Part shown: piece after piece, positions 17,723-28,265 of the stretch | How the letters are laid out: the number at the start of each line of letters is the position of its first letter | Position numbering within the stretch: position 1 is the stretch's first letter | Source: Pseudomonas ceruminis | Lineage (GTDB): Bacteria > Pseudomonadota > Gammaproteobacteria > Pseudomonadales > Pseudomonadaceae | Direction of reading: 5' to 3' | Assembly: GCF_021602025.1 (NCBI RefSeq) | Contig: NZ_BQHW01000011.1 | Coordinates: 102,854 to 166,853 of the forward strand | DNA: 64,000 nt | Made by a program: the position numbers and the translations under genes | The notes under the pieces: generated by a model | The model's database searches: none | Told to the model about the DNA's origin: nothing | What the model saw: only the letters and a program-made list of their open reading frames with translations

Positions 17723-18646
17723 ATGAACACTTCGGCCCTCGACACCCCAACCCTCGCCACCCCACGCACCGGCAAACGCCGCGTCGGCCCCGGCTGGTTC
17801 CTGGTCAGCCCTTCGGTGGCGCTGCTGCTGTTGTGGATGATCGTGCCCCTGGGTATGACCCTGTATTTTTCGTTGATCCGCTACAACCTGCTGTACCCCG
17901 GCGATAACCCCTTTGTGGGCCTGGAGAACTTTGCCTTTTTCGTCACCGACGCAGGTTTCCTGCCCGGCGCGTTGAACACCTTGACCCTGGTCGGCAGCGT
18001 GCTGGCGATCAGCGTGATCCTTGGCGTGCTCATCGCTGCGCTGCTGGAGGCCGGCGAGTTCTGGGGGCGCGGCGTGGTAAGGGTGCTGCTGATTTCGCCG
18101 TTCTTCATCATGCCGACGGTCAGCGCGCTGTTGTGGAAGAACCTGATCTTCCACCCGGTGTCGGGCATCCTCGCTGCCGTCTGGCGCCTGTTCGGCGCGC
18201 AACCGGTGGACTGGCTGGCGCACTATCCGCTGCTGTCGATCATCCTGATCGTCTCCTGGCAATGGCTACCTTTCGCCATCCTGATTCTGATGACCGCCAT
18301 GCAGTCGCTGGACCAGGAGCAGAAGGAGGCCGCTCGCCTGGACGGCGCCGGGCCGCTGGCGATCTTCTGGCACCTGACCCTGCCCCACCTGGCCCGCCCC
18401 ATTGCCGTGGTGGTGATGATCGAGACGATCTTCCTGCTGTCGGTGTTCGCCGAAATCTTCACCACCACCAGCGGCGGCCCCGGCTACGAGTCCACCAACC
18501 TCGCCTACCTGATCTACAACCAGGCGCTGCTGCAATTCGACGTGGGCATGGCCTCGGCCGGTGGGCTGATCGCCGTGCTGATCGCCAACATCGCCGCCAT
18601 CGTGCTGGTACGGATGATCGGCAAGAACCTGACCGAGCGCAGCTAA
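17723..18646 (+). CDS. mtlF: Polyol ABC transporter permease
   Basis: Inner-membrane permease of 307 residues, MalF-like, with about six transmembrane helices. The EAA loop is QKEAARLDGAGPLAIFWHLTLPHL. The start at 17723 is chosen from ACGGAG upstream; the frame is open 45 nt further. It pairs with MtlG to form the translocation pore. Confidence 0.93.
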   Translation: MNTSALDTPTLATPRTGKRRVGPGWFLVSPSVALLLLWMIVPLGMTLYFSLIRYNLLYPGDNPFVGLENFAFFVTDAGFLPGALNTLTLVGSVLAISVILGVLIAALLEAGEFWGRGVVRVLLISPFFIMPTVSALLWKNLIFHPVSGILAAVWRLFGAQPVDWLAHYPLLSIILIVSWQWLPFAILILMTAMQSLDQEQKEAARLDGAGPLAIFWHLTLPHLARPIAVVVMIETIFLLSVFAEIFTTTSGGPGYESTNLAYLIYNQALLQFDVGMASAGGLIAVLIANIAAIVLVRMIGKNLTERS

Positions 18647-18656
18647 GGAGCCCGCC

Positions 18657-19490
18657 ATGCTGACACTCAAGCAAACCCGCCGCCTGCGCGATGCGCTGCT
18701 CGGCCTGCTGTGCTGGGGCATCGCCCTGGTGATCTTCTTCCCGATCTTCTGGATGCTGCTGACCAGCTTCAAGACCGAACTGGACGCCTTCGCCACGCCC
18801 CCGCAGGTGTTCTTCACGCCGACGCTAGAGAACTACCTGCACATCAATGCGCGCAGCGACTACTTCGCCTATGCCTGGAATTCGGTGCTAATCGCCTTCT
18901 CGGCGACGTTGCTGTGCATGCTCATCGCCGTGCCGGCGGCCTACTCCATGGCCTTCTTCGAGACCCGCCACACCAAGCGCACGCTGCTGTGGATGCTGTC
19001 GACCAAGATGCTGCCGCCGGTGGGCGTGCTGATGCCGGTCTACCTGCTGGCCAAGCAGTTCGGCCTGCTCGACTCGCGCCTGGCACTGATCATCGTCTAC
19101 ACCCTGATCAACCTGCCGATCGTGGTGTGGATGGTGTACACGTACTTCAAGGACATCCCCGTGGACATCCTAGAAGCCGCGCGCCTGGACGGTGCCGGCA
19201 CCTGGCAGGAAATTGTCCGGGTCCTGCTGCCGATCGCCCGGGGCGGGTTGGCCTCGACGGTACTGTTGTCACTGATCCTGTGCTGGAACGAGGCATTCTG
19301 GTCGCTGAACCTGACCTCCGCAGCCGCCGCGCCGTTGACGGCATTGGTGGCCTCCTACTCAAGCCCCGAGGGGCTGTTCTGGGCCAAGCTCTCGGCCGTC
19401 TCGACCCTGGCCTGCGCGCCGATCCTGATTTTTGGCTGGATCAGCCAGAAGCAACTGGTGCGCGGCCTCTCGTTCGGGGCCGTCAAATGA
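18657..19490 (+). CDS. mtlG: Polyol ABC transporter permease
   Basis: MalG-like permease of 277 residues with six hydrophobic helices and the EAA loop LEAARLDGAGTWQEIVRVLLPI. AAGGAG lies before its ATG, ten bases after mtlF. It forms the pore with MtlF and contacts the MtlK ATPase. Confidence 0.93.
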   Translation: MLTLKQTRRLRDALLGLLCWGIALVIFFPIFWMLLTSFKTELDAFATPPQVFFTPTLENYLHINARSDYFAYAWNSVLIAFSATLLCMLIAVPAAYSMAFFETRHTKRTLLWMLSTKMLPPVGVLMPVYLLAKQFGLLDSRLALIIVYTLINLPIVVWMVYTYFKDIPVDILEAARLDGAGTWQEIVRVLLPIARGGLASTVLLSLILCWNEAFWSLNLTSAAAAPLTALVASYSSPEGLFWAKLSAVSTLACAPILIFGWISQKQLVRGLSFGAVK

Positions 19491-19531
19491 TGGCGCCTGT
19501 GCAGGCACGCCTGCCCCTCTGTGACCGCTCT

Positions 19532-19557
19532 CCCCAACCGCTTGGGCGGCGCTGGGG
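19532..19557 (+). other. Hairpin in the mtlG-mtlK gap
   Basis: The 135-nt gap between mtlG and mtlK, much longer than others in this operon, holds a GC-rich hairpin: CCCCA (19532-19536) and CCGC pair with GCGG and TGGGG (to 19557). No T-tract follows. It could stabilise the upstream binding-protein and permease messages or reduce expression of distal genes. Confidence 0.4.
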
Positions 19558-19625
19558 CAAGTGCCGCACCTCCATAGTTGCTGCTCAATCATCCTTATTC
19601 CCGGCCACCGCGGAGGACATTCCAC

Positions 19626-20738
<1,113 letters not shown>

Positions 20739-20762
20739 AGCCGCCGTCCAAGGATACCCAGG

Positions 20763-22238
20763 ATGAAACTCAACACGCACAACCTCGGGCTGCTGGCGGC
20801 CACGGTCGCCCGCCCTACCTATGACCCGTCGCACTTGCGCCAGGGCATCGTGCACATCGGCGTCGGCGGCTTCCATCGGGCTCATCAGGCGGCCTACACC
20901 GACGCCCTGATAAACCGCGGCGAAGGCCTCGACTGGGCGATCTGCGGCGCCGGCCTGCGCAGCGAGGACCGCGCCATGCGCGACGCCCTGGCCGAACAGG
21001 ATTACCTGTACACCCTGTTCGAGTTGGGCGATGCCCCCGGTACCGAGGTGCGGGTGATTGCCGCCCTCAACGGCATGCTGCTGGCCGAGGACGGCGCCCA
21101 AGCGCTGCTGGCCAAACTGGCCGAGCCCGGTATCCGCATCGTCTCGCTGACGATCACCGAAGGCGGCTACTGCATCGACGACAGCACCGGCGAGTTCCGC
21201 GCCGACCTGCCGCTGATCGAGCACGATCTGGCCAACCCACAGGCTCCGCGCAGCGTTTTCGGCTACCTCTGCGAAGCGCTGCGCCGTCGCCGCGAGGCGG
21301 GTACAGGGCCCTTTACCGTGATGTCCTGCGACAACCTTCCACACAACGGCGCGGTAGCGCGCAAGGCCCTGCTGGCCTTCGCCCACCTGCTCGACCACGA
21401 CCTGGCGCAGTGGATAGACGGCCACGTCAGCTTCCCCAACGCCATGGTCGACCGTATCACCCCGATGACCAGCCCAGCCCACCGTCAGCAACTGCTTGAG
21501 CGCCATGGCGTGGAGGATGCCTGGCCAGTGGTGTGCGAGCCGTTCCTGCAGTGGGTGGTGGAAGACAAGTTCGTTGCCGGGCGCCCAGCCTGGGAGAAGG
21601 TTGGCGTGCAGTTCACCGACGACGTCACACCCTATGAAGCGATGAAGATCAAACTGCTCAACGGCAGCCACCTGGCGCTGACTTACCTGGGCTTCTTGCA
21701 GGGTTACCGCTTTGTCCACGAAACCCTTGAGGACCCGCTGCTGCGCCGCTACATGCGCACCTTCATGGACCTGGACGTGACCCCGCAGCTCGCCCCGGTG
21801 CCGGGGATCGATCTGGCGCGTTACAAGGACAGCCTTACCGAACGCTTCGCCAACCGTGCCATCGCCGACCAACTGGAGCGGGTGTGCTCGGACGGCTCTT
21901 CGAAGTTCCCCAAGTTCATCGTGCCCACCGCCAACCGCCTGATCGCCGACGGCCAAGCGCTGGACCGCGTGGCCCTGGTGGTGGCGGCCTGGGCCGTTTA
22001 CCTGCGCGGGGTGGACGAAAACGGTACGGCCTACGCCGTCCCCGATCCACGCGCCGCAGACTGCCAGGCGCGGGTGGTGCAACGCGACGGCCTGGCCGCC
22101 CGGGTGCTGGGCGACGAGGCGATCTTCGGCACCGCCATTCCCACGTCCAAGGCTTTCGTCAGCGCCTTCGAGCGCCAGTACGACAGCTTGCGCGAAGTAG
22201 GCGTGAGTGAAACCCTGCGCCGAGTCCTCGGCGGCTGA
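20763..22238 (+). CDS. mtlD: Mannitol 2-dehydrogenase
   Basis: Cytosolic NAD-dependent polyol dehydrogenase of 491 residues, very close to the 493 residues of the P. fluorescens enzyme. It oxidises D-mannitol to D-fructose and D-arabitol to D-xylulose without metal. The coenzyme fold is HIGVGGFHRAHQA, the substrate site Asn lies in SCDNLPHNG and the catalytic KxxxxNxxH motif is KLLNGSH, preceded by the second Lys. AAGGA is upstream of the ATG. It links uptake to the two kinases that follow. Confidence 0.95.
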   Translation: MKLNTHNLGLLAATVARPTYDPSHLRQGIVHIGVGGFHRAHQAAYTDALINRGEGLDWAICGAGLRSEDRAMRDALAEQDYLYTLFELGDAPGTEVRVIAALNGMLLAEDGAQALLAKLAEPGIRIVSLTITEGGYCIDDSTGEFRADLPLIEHDLANPQAPRSVFGYLCEALRRRREAGTGPFTVMSCDNLPHNGAVARKALLAFAHLLDHDLAQWIDGHVSFPNAMVDRITPMTSPAHRQQLLERHGVEDAWPVVCEPFLQWVVEDKFVAGRPAWEKVGVQFTDDVTPYEAMKIKLLNGSHLALTYLGFLQGYRFVHETLEDPLLRRYMRTFMDLDVTPQLAPVPGIDLARYKDSLTERFANRAIADQLERVCSDGSSKFPKFIVPTANRLIADGQALDRVALVVAAWAVYLRGVDENGTAYAVPDPRAADCQARVVQRDGLAARVLGDEAIFGTAIPTSKAFVSAFERQYDSLREVGVSETLRRVLGG

Positions 22239-22254
22239 CCTGGAGCGCGACAAC

Positions 22255-23745
22255 ATGGACGGACTGTTCCTCGGCATCGACTGCGGCACCCAAGGCACCA
22301 AGGCCTTGTTGCTGAACGCCGGCAGCGGCCAGGTGCTGGGCCTGGGCAGCGCCGCCCATGCGCCCCCGCACGGCCGCGATGGCCGCCGCGAGCAGGCCCC
22401 GGCCGACTGGCTGGCCGCCCTGCGCACAGCGGTGGCCGGTGCCCTTCACCAGGCCGGCGTCGATGGCCATGCGATCCGTGCACTGGCGGTGTCCGGCCAG
22501 CAACATGGTTTGGTGATGCTCGACGCCCAAGGCCAGGTGCTGCGCCCGGCCAAGCTCTGGTGCGACACCGAGACCGCGCCTGAGAACCAGGAACTGCTCG
22601 ACGCACTCGGTGGTGCACAAGGCTCGCTCGAACGGCTGGGGCTGGTGATCGCACCGGGTTACACCGTGTCCAAGCTGCTGTGGAGCAAGCGCCATTTCCC
22701 CGCGCTGTTCGCGCGCCTGGCCCACATCCTGCTGCCGCACGACTACCTCAATTACTGGCTGACCGGCCGCGCCTGCAGTGAGCTTGGCGATGCCTCCGGC
22801 ACCGGCTATTTCGACGTGCGCCGCAGAACCTGGGCGCCCGACGTGCTGCAACACATCGAGCCGGGCGAGCACCTGGTGGCGGCGCTGCCCGAACTGCTCG
22901 CCCCCGGTGAGTGCGTCGGTACGTTACGCGAACACGCGGCGGCGGCCCTCGGTCTGAGCCCACAGGCCTGGGTGGCCAGCGGCGGCGGCGACAACATGCT
23001 CGGTGCCATTGGCACGGGTAACATCGCCCCGGGCATGATCACCCTGAGCCTGGGCACCTCCGGCACACTGGCGGCCTATGCCGATCATGCCCAGGTCAGC
23101 CCCCAAGGCGAAGTGGCGACCTTCTGCGCCTCCAGTGGCGGCTGGTTGCCGCTGATCTGCACCATGAATTTGACCAGCGCCTGCGCCCTGGTACGCGACC
23201 TGCTGGCGCTGGACCTGGCGCAATTCACCGCCCTCGCCGACCAAGCCCCGATCGGCGCCGATGGCCTGCTGATGCTGCCGTTCTTCGAGGGCGAGCGCGT
23301 ACCGGCACTGCCCAACGCCAGTGCCAGCCTGCACGGCATGACCAGTACCAACCTGACCCGTGCCAACCTCTGCCGCGCCGTGCTCGAAGGTACTTGCTTG
23401 AGCCTGCGCTACGGCCTGGACCTGCTGCGTGCCGGCGGCCTGCAGGGCAGCGAAATTCGCCTGGTCGGCGGCGCGGCGAAAAGCCCACTGTGGCGCCAGG
23501 TGCTCGCCGACCTGCTCGGCCTACCGGTGGTCTGCCCCCGGCAGACCGAAGCCGCGGCGCTGGGGGCGGCTATCCAGGCGGCCTGGAGCCTGGGCCGCCA
23601 GCTCGGCCAGGGCGACAGTCTTCAGGCACTGTGTCAGCGCTGCGTGGACCTCGACCCCACTACCCGCACGCAGCCCCGCCCGGCGCAACAGGCCGCGTAC
23701 GAGGCCGTCTATCAACGCTACCGGGAACAGCTGCCAGTGCGGTGA
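22255..23745 (+). CDS. mtlY: Xylulokinase
   Basis: FGGY-family sugar kinase of 496 residues that phosphorylates D-xylulose formed from D-arabitol. The phosphate-1 motif is GIDCGTQGTKALLL and the adenosine motif is VGGAAKSPLWRQVLADLLG. The catalytic Asp is in GGGDNMLGAIGTG. The start at 22255 has GGAG upstream and avoids overlap with mtlD; the frame is open 48 nt earlier. Confidence 0.92.
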   Translation: MDGLFLGIDCGTQGTKALLLNAGSGQVLGLGSAAHAPPHGRDGRREQAPADWLAALRTAVAGALHQAGVDGHAIRALAVSGQQHGLVMLDAQGQVLRPAKLWCDTETAPENQELLDALGGAQGSLERLGLVIAPGYTVSKLLWSKRHFPALFARLAHILLPHDYLNYWLTGRACSELGDASGTGYFDVRRRTWAPDVLQHIEPGEHLVAALPELLAPGECVGTLREHAAAALGLSPQAWVASGGGDNMLGAIGTGNIAPGMITLSLGTSGTLAAYADHAQVSPQGEVATFCASSGGWLPLICTMNLTSACALVRDLLALDLAQFTALADQAPIGADGLLMLPFFEGERVPALPNASASLHGMTSTNLTRANLCRAVLEGTCLSLRYGLDLLRAGGLQGSEIRLVGGAAKSPLWRQVLADLLGLPVVCPRQTEAAALGAAIQAAWSLGRQLGQGDSLQALCQRCVDLDPTTRTQPRPAQQAAYEAVYQRYREQLPVR

Positions 23746-23781
23746 TCGCCGGCAACTGCCCTCATTTTTTTGGAGAACTTC

Positions 23782-24726
23782 ATGTACCTGGTGTGTGGCG
23801 AGGCCCTGTTCGATGTCTTTAGCTTGCAAAGCAGCCGCCGCAGCGGCGAGCTAGGCTTTACCGCCATTGCCGGTGGCTCGCCGTTCAACGTCGCCGTCGG
23901 CCTGCGCCGCCTGGGCGTGGACGCGGCGTTCTTCGGCGGGCTATCCAGCGACTACCTTGGCGCCCGGCTGCGTCGGGTACTGGACGAGGAACGCGTGGAC
24001 AGCGGGTTCCTGGTAACAAGCGATGCCCCAACGACCCTGGCCATGGTCGGCCTGGATGCAAACGGCTCGGCGCACTACCAGTTTCGCGGCGAAGGCTGCG
24101 CTGACCGGCAGGTGCGCTTGGAGCATCTGCCGGTGTTGGATGAGCGCGTGCGGGGGTTGCATGTAGGCTCGTATACCTTGGTGGTGACGCCGGTGGCCGA
24201 CACGCTGATGGCGCTGGTTGAACGCGAACGCGACCAGCGTTTGATCAGCCTGGACCCGAACGTACGCCTCAACCCGCAGCCGGATGTGGCGCTGTGGCGC
24301 AGGCAAGTCGAAGCGTTTGCCGGGCATGCGCATCTGATCAAGGCCAGCGAGGAAGACCTGGCGCTGCTCTACCCAGAGCGCGACGCGGCAGCGGTGGCGC
24401 GTGAATGGCTGAACACCCGGTGTCGGCTGGTGTTCATCACCCATGGCGCCGACGGCGCCAGCGTGCATTGCGCGCACGGCTCATGGCAGCGAGCGGCGGA
24501 TGCCTCGCTGCCGGTGCGCGATACGGTCGGGGCGGGAGATACCTTCCAGGCGGCGGTACTGGCCTGCCTGGCACGGCTGGGTGCCGACACGCCAGAGGGC
24601 GTGGGCCGGCTGGACCGCGACACGGTCGACATGATACTCGGCTATGCCATACGCGCGGCGGCGGTCACCTGTTCGCGGGTGGGGCCCGACCTGCCCTTTG
24701 AGCATGAGCTGTCACCGACGCCGTGA
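23782..24726 (+). CDS. mtlZ: Fructokinase, PfkB family
   Basis: Ribokinase-like sugar kinase of 314 residues that converts D-fructose, the product of MtlD, to fructose 6-phosphate. N-terminal GGSPFNVAVGLRRLG and the C-terminal catalytic DTVGAGDTFQAAVLA are the PfkB signatures. TTTTTGGAG precedes the ATG at 23782. Last gene of the operon, followed by a terminator hairpin. Confidence 0.93.
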   Translation: MYLVCGEALFDVFSLQSSRRSGELGFTAIAGGSPFNVAVGLRRLGVDAAFFGGLSSDYLGARLRRVLDEERVDSGFLVTSDAPTTLAMVGLDANGSAHYQFRGEGCADRQVRLEHLPVLDERVRGLHVGSYTLVVTPVADTLMALVERERDQRLISLDPNVRLNPQPDVALWRRQVEAFAGHAHLIKASEEDLALLYPERDAAAVAREWLNTRCRLVFITHGADGASVHCAHGSWQRAADASLPVRDTVGAGDTFQAAVLACLARLGADTPEGVGRLDRDTVDMILGYAIRAAAVTCSRVGPDLPFEHELSPTP

Positions 24727-24761
24727 GGGGCGTCTTGGCACGTCAACGATGCCGACGCCCC
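24727..24761. terminator. Bidirectional terminator hairpin between mtlZ and the aldo/keto reductase
   Basis: GGGGCGTC (24727-24734) pairs perfectly with GACGCCCC (24754-24761), with a further inner GGCA/TGCC stem. It separates two convergent genes. T-tracts are weak. Confidence 0.6.
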
Positions 24762-24772
24762 CCCTGCAGCCA

Positions 24773-25846
24773 TTACTGTTTGTGCTGCTTCATCGTCTCC
24801 CGATGCAGCTCGATAAACGCTGCCTCGGCCGGATCGATCCGGTCCATCTGCGCCGCAATCCGGTGCCAATACGGATACTGCGGCGCGATCCGTGTCACCT
24901 GTTCGAGCTGCGCTTGATCCTTGGGCGTCAGCACCAGCTCCGCCGCCTGCAGGTTATCGTGCAACTGCTCGGCCGTACGCCCCGCCGTGATCACGCTGGT
25001 AATGCCCGGGCGGTCCTTGAGCCAGGCCAGGCATACCCGCGCCGGCGAACAGCCATGCCGCTGCCCCACCTCGATCAGCGCCTCGATGATGTCGTACGCA
25101 CGCTCCCTGTCATGCACATAAGGTTCTGGCCAGTCATTGCCCTGGCGCGTGCCGGGCGGTGTCTGTTGCCCACGGCGAACCTTGCCGGTCAGCAACCCCT
25201 CCCCCAACGGCCCCCACACCAGCGTGGCGATGCCTTGGTCCAGCGCCATCGGCAACAGCTCGTACTCTGCCTCACGGGCCTCGGGGGTGTAGTAGATCTG
25301 CTGGGAAACCGGCTGCTGCCAGCCATTGAGCCGGGCGCTGCCGAGGGTTTTCATCATCTGCCAGGCGGTGTAGTTGGACGTGCCGAAGTAACGCACCTTG
25401 CCGCTTTGCACCAGGTGCTCCAGCGCCGACAAGGTCTCTTCCACAGGCGTGATGCCATCCCAGTTGTGAATCTGGTACAGGTCGATATGGTCGGTGCCCA
25501 GGCGCTTGAGGCTGGCCTCGCAGGCGCGGATCAGGTGGTAGCGCGAAGCGCCGCTGTCGTTGGGGTTGTCGCCCATCGGGCTGCGTGCCTTGGTGGCCAG
25601 GATGATGGACGGGCGACGCTCAGCCAGCGCTTTGCCGACGATTTCTTCCGCCAACCCGTGGGAGTACAGGTCCGCCGTGTCGACCATGTTTACACCGGCG
25701 TCGAAGGCCATGTCGAACATGCGCCTGGCCAGGGGCACGTCGACGCTGCCGGTTTTCTCGAATGCGCCACGGCCACCGAACGGGACCGTGCCGATCACCA
25801 GTTCAGATACAAGCAGGCCGGTGTTGCCTAGGGTGCGATACTTCAT
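24773..25846 (-). CDS. Aldo/keto reductase
   Basis: Cytosolic NADPH-dependent oxidoreductase of 357 residues, AKR with TIM-barrel fold. The catalytic Asp is in NMVDTADLYSHG (with Tyr four residues later), the Lys is in IILATKARSP and the His is in LYQIHNWDG, the usual tetrad. The start at 25846 is chosen because GGAGG lies directly upstream. It resembles the YajO/IolS-like group. It is divergent from the salvage cluster at 26189 and shares a 342-bp control region with it. Confidence 0.9.
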   Translation of the reverse strand: MKYRTLGNTGLLVSELVIGTVPFGGRGAFEKTGSVDVPLARRMFDMAFDAGVNMVDTADLYSHGLAEEIVGKALAERRPSIILATKARSPMGDNPNDSGASRYHLIRACEASLKRLGTDHIDLYQIHNWDGITPVEETLSALEHLVQSGKVRYFGTSNYTAWQMMKTLGSARLNGWQQPVSQQIYYTPEAREAEYELLPMALDQGIATLVWGPLGEGLLTGKVRRGQQTPPGTRQGNDWPEPYVHDRERAYDIIEALIEVGQRHGCSPARVCLAWLKDRPGITSVITAGRTAEQLHDNLQAAELVLTPKDQAQLEQVTRIAPQYPYWHRIAAQMDRIDPAEAAFIELHRETMKQHKQ

Positions 25847-26118
25847 CGGTAATGCCTCCAAATGCGAAAGACCTGGAAGTACCGACGGTGCAGGGTGCTG
25901 AATCGTTCAATCGGATTGCGGCCTGGCCGAGATACAGGCCAGGACCACGCGAAAGAATGCTTCCCTGGTTGTGTTGGGTGCATTCCGGCAACGCTGAAAC
26001 CGCTGAGGCCATCAGCTCACCGCACCAGCACCAGTACGCGCCCCAAGGCATCCAGCCAAAAAGATATAAACCCGTGCATATTATTCAGTTAAGGAATATA
26101 AATAGCACGGATCAATAT

Positions 26119-26130
26119 TGGTATATACCA
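26119..26130. promoter_or_regulatory. Perfect 12-bp palindrome, candidate operator for the HutC-type GntR repressor
   Basis: TGGTATATACCA is a perfect palindrome 59 bp before the start at 26189, in an AT-rich control region (about 26060-26150). HutC-subfamily GntR proteins such as PhnF, NagR and DasR bind sites of the form TGGT-N4-ACCA, and the GntR gene at 32886 of this cluster belongs to that subfamily. The rest of the 342-bp gap 25847-26188 shows no gene and no riboswitch that I can recognise. Confidence 0.6.
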
Positions 26131-26188
26131 GATACCTAACCGTTAAATCTGCTCCATGAGCCCTGAGGGCACCAAGGAGCAAGACAGG

Positions 26189-27109
26189 ATGATCGCTGTA
26201 CGGGTAATGCTGGAATATTTTCATCCCTGGCCCAACTCGGCCGGGTTTTACCTCGCACGAGAGCGTGGCTGGTATCAGGACGCCGGTTTGTCGGTGCAGT
26301 TGGTTGTGCCGGACCCCTTCCATGGCGACACCTTGGAGCACCTGCTCAACGGCCACGCCGATGTTGGTGTGTTTCCCAGCAACCGTTTGTTGGTCCGGCG
26401 CAGCCTCGGGCAGCCGCTGCTGGGCGTCGCGGCGATCAACCATAGCGGCCTGGAGTCGATCCAGACACTGACCGACTTCGGCATTCGCCGCCCGAGGGAC
26501 CTCGCAGGCAAGCGCCTGGCACTCAACCCCACGCCGCGGGGCCTGGCGATGGTCCGCCATCTGGTGGCCGCCGATGGTGGCGACCCGGATGCCGTCATCA
26601 TCGTTGACAGCAAAGTGCGCGAGCTACGCCCCGAAGACCTGGCTGCGGGCATTGCCCACGCCAGTTTCGGTGGCTACTGGGCCTGGGAAGCGTTGATGGA
26701 CAGCCCTGTCTCGCCTGAGCGCCGCGTGGTATGGCCGGTCGACACCATCGGCGCACCGCGCTACCACAGCTATCTGCTGGGCGGCCTGCAAAGCTGGTTC
26801 GAGGACAACCCCGAGACTGCCCGCGCCTTCCTCGCCGCCACCGAGCGTGGCTTTCGCGCAGCGGCCGAGGACCCGCAGAGCGCCCTGGACGCCTATGAGG
26901 CGGCCACACCTTACTTCCCGCGGGCGCTGCTCAGCCAATCGCTACAACACATCGCACCAACCTGGCTGCACGAGCAGCGCTGGGGCCAGCAGCGCGAGGA
27001 GCTGATCGCGCCCTACGCCCAGTGGTTGCACGACCATGGCGTACTGGCCGACGCTGATGCTTGGCGCGGGGCCACCAGCAACCGTTACCTCAGGGAGCCG
27101 CAGGCATGA
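26189..27109 (+). CDS. NMT1/THI5-like substrate-binding protein without signal peptide
   Basis: A 306-residue periplasmic-binding-protein fold of the NMT1/THI5 (ThiY/SsuA-related) family. The start at 26189 has AAGGAG at a 9-nt distance; an earlier in-frame ATG at 26156 gives only polar residues. The N-terminus MIAVRVMLEYFHPWPNSAGFYLARERGWY begins right at the first beta strand with no signal sequence, so the product should stay in the cytosol. The CCCFC motif of fungal THI5 pyrimidine synthases is absent, and no ABC permease or ATPase gene is adjacent. It may be a cytosolic ligand-binding or enzymatic protein, or an ABC component exported by another route. Its stop overlaps the next start (ATGA). 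Confidence 0.72.
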   Translation: MIAVRVMLEYFHPWPNSAGFYLARERGWYQDAGLSVQLVVPDPFHGDTLEHLLNGHADVGVFPSNRLLVRRSLGQPLLGVAAINHSGLESIQTLTDFGIRRPRDLAGKRLALNPTPRGLAMVRHLVAADGGDPDAVIIVDSKVRELRPEDLAAGIAHASFGGYWAWEALMDSPVSPERRVVWPVDTIGAPRYHSYLLGGLQSWFEDNPETARAFLAATERGFRAAAEDPQSALDAYEAATPYFPRALLSQSLQHIAPTWLHEQRWGQQREELIAPYAQWLHDHGVLADADAWRGATSNRYLREPQA

Positions 27110-28254
27110 CCGAGCCATCGCGTATCGCCCATGGCATGGGGTTGCAACCTGTGCAAGCCGATTGGCCTGCGCTGTCCCAAGCGGATGTGGAAGACGTGCT
27201 GCAGCACTTCCCCCGGATCGGCGCCGTGGAGCCACTGCACTGGCACAGCCCTCGCCCCTTTTCGGCGGCCGCGCAGGTGCGCACGCAGCAGGGCGAGCTG
27301 TTCGTCAAGCGCCACCACCGCAGCGTTCGCCAGCCGGCCTGGCTGCTGGAGGAACACCGCTTCGTTCAGTACCTGAAGCAGCGTGGCGCCCCCGTGGTCA
27401 CCCCCTTGCTCGACCGCAACGACAGCAGCGTGGTGGCCCTGGGTGAATGGACCTACGAGGTACTGCCGCTCGCACAGGGCCGGGACCTGTACCGTGACGC
27501 ACTGTCGTGGACACCGTTCCTTACCCTGCAGCACGCCCACGCAGCGGGCGCCGCCCTCGCTCGCCTGCACCAGGCCGCTGAAGGCTTTGCCGCGCCAGCC
27601 CGGCGCACGCCGGTGCTGGTTGCCAACCTGCGCCTGTTGGGTGACAGCGCACCGTTGGCCTCGATCGAAAACGCCTTGGCACAGCGCCCTGCGCTGGGCC
27701 ACTACCTTGCGGGTAAAGACTGGCAGCAGGCGCTGGGCGAACTGTACCTGCCCCATCATCGCGCCCTGCTGCCGCTGCTCAAGCACCAGCCTGCCCTGTG
27801 GACCCACAACGACTGGCATGCCTCCAACCTGCTCTGGACCGAACCGGGCAGCAAAGAGCAGGTGCAGAGCATCCTTGACTTCGGCCTGAGCGACCTGACC
27901 TTCGCCCTGTTCGACCTGGCCACTGCGGTGGAACGCAACTGCATTCCCTGGCTTGAACTCGACACAGGGGGGCGCGCCGCAGCCGACCTCGACGCAGTCG
28001 ATGCACTGCTGGCCGGTTACCACAGTCAACGGCCGCTGACACACGCCGATCTACTCACGCTCAAAGCGCTGTTACCCCTGGTGCATGTAGATTTCGCCCT
28101 TGCGGAAATCGATTACTTCCAGGGCATCGTCGAATCGCGCAGCAATGCCGACATCGCCTATCACCAGTTCCTGATCGGCCATGGCCAGTGGTTTGGCGAC
28201 AGCGAAGGCGTGCGCCTGCTGGGTCATCTGGACCGGATCGCACGCACGCGCTGA
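27106..28254 (+). CDS. APH/choline-kinase-like phosphotransferase
   Basis: Cytosolic small-molecule kinase of 382 residues in the APH family (HSK2/SrkA and thiamine-kinase-like). The catalytic loop is THNDWHASNLLW (Brenner-type HxDxHxxN) and the metal-binding motif is ILDFGLSDL. The N-lobe Lys lies in ELFVKRHHR. It starts in ATGA overlap with the THI5-like gene, so the two are co-translated. In this context it probably traps an imported alcohol by phosphorylation; E. coli thiamine kinase is of the same fold. Homoserine-type substrates cannot be ruled out. Confidence 0.75.
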   Translation: MTEPSRIAHGMGLQPVQADWPALSQADVEDVLQHFPRIGAVEPLHWHSPRPFSAAAQVRTQQGELFVKRHHRSVRQPAWLLEEHRFVQYLKQRGAPVVTPLLDRNDSSVVALGEWTYEVLPLAQGRDLYRDALSWTPFLTLQHAHAAGAALARLHQAAEGFAAPARRTPVLVANLRLLGDSAPLASIENALAQRPALGHYLAGKDWQQALGELYLPHHRALLPLLKHQPALWTHNDWHASNLLWTEPGSKEQVQSILDFGLSDLTFALFDLATAVERNCIPWLELDTGGRAAADLDAVDALLAGYHSQRPLTHADLLTLKALLPLVHVDFALAEIDYFQGIVESRSNADIAYHQFLIGHGQWFGDSEGVRLLGHLDRIARTR

Positions 28255-28265
28255 CAGGACTCCCT

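Noticed and set aside
25847-26188. TPP riboswitch before the salvage cluster
   Set aside because: I looked for the conserved CUGAGA and the ACCUGAUCUGG-type core here and before 29265 and found neither; the operator palindrome is a better explanation for control.
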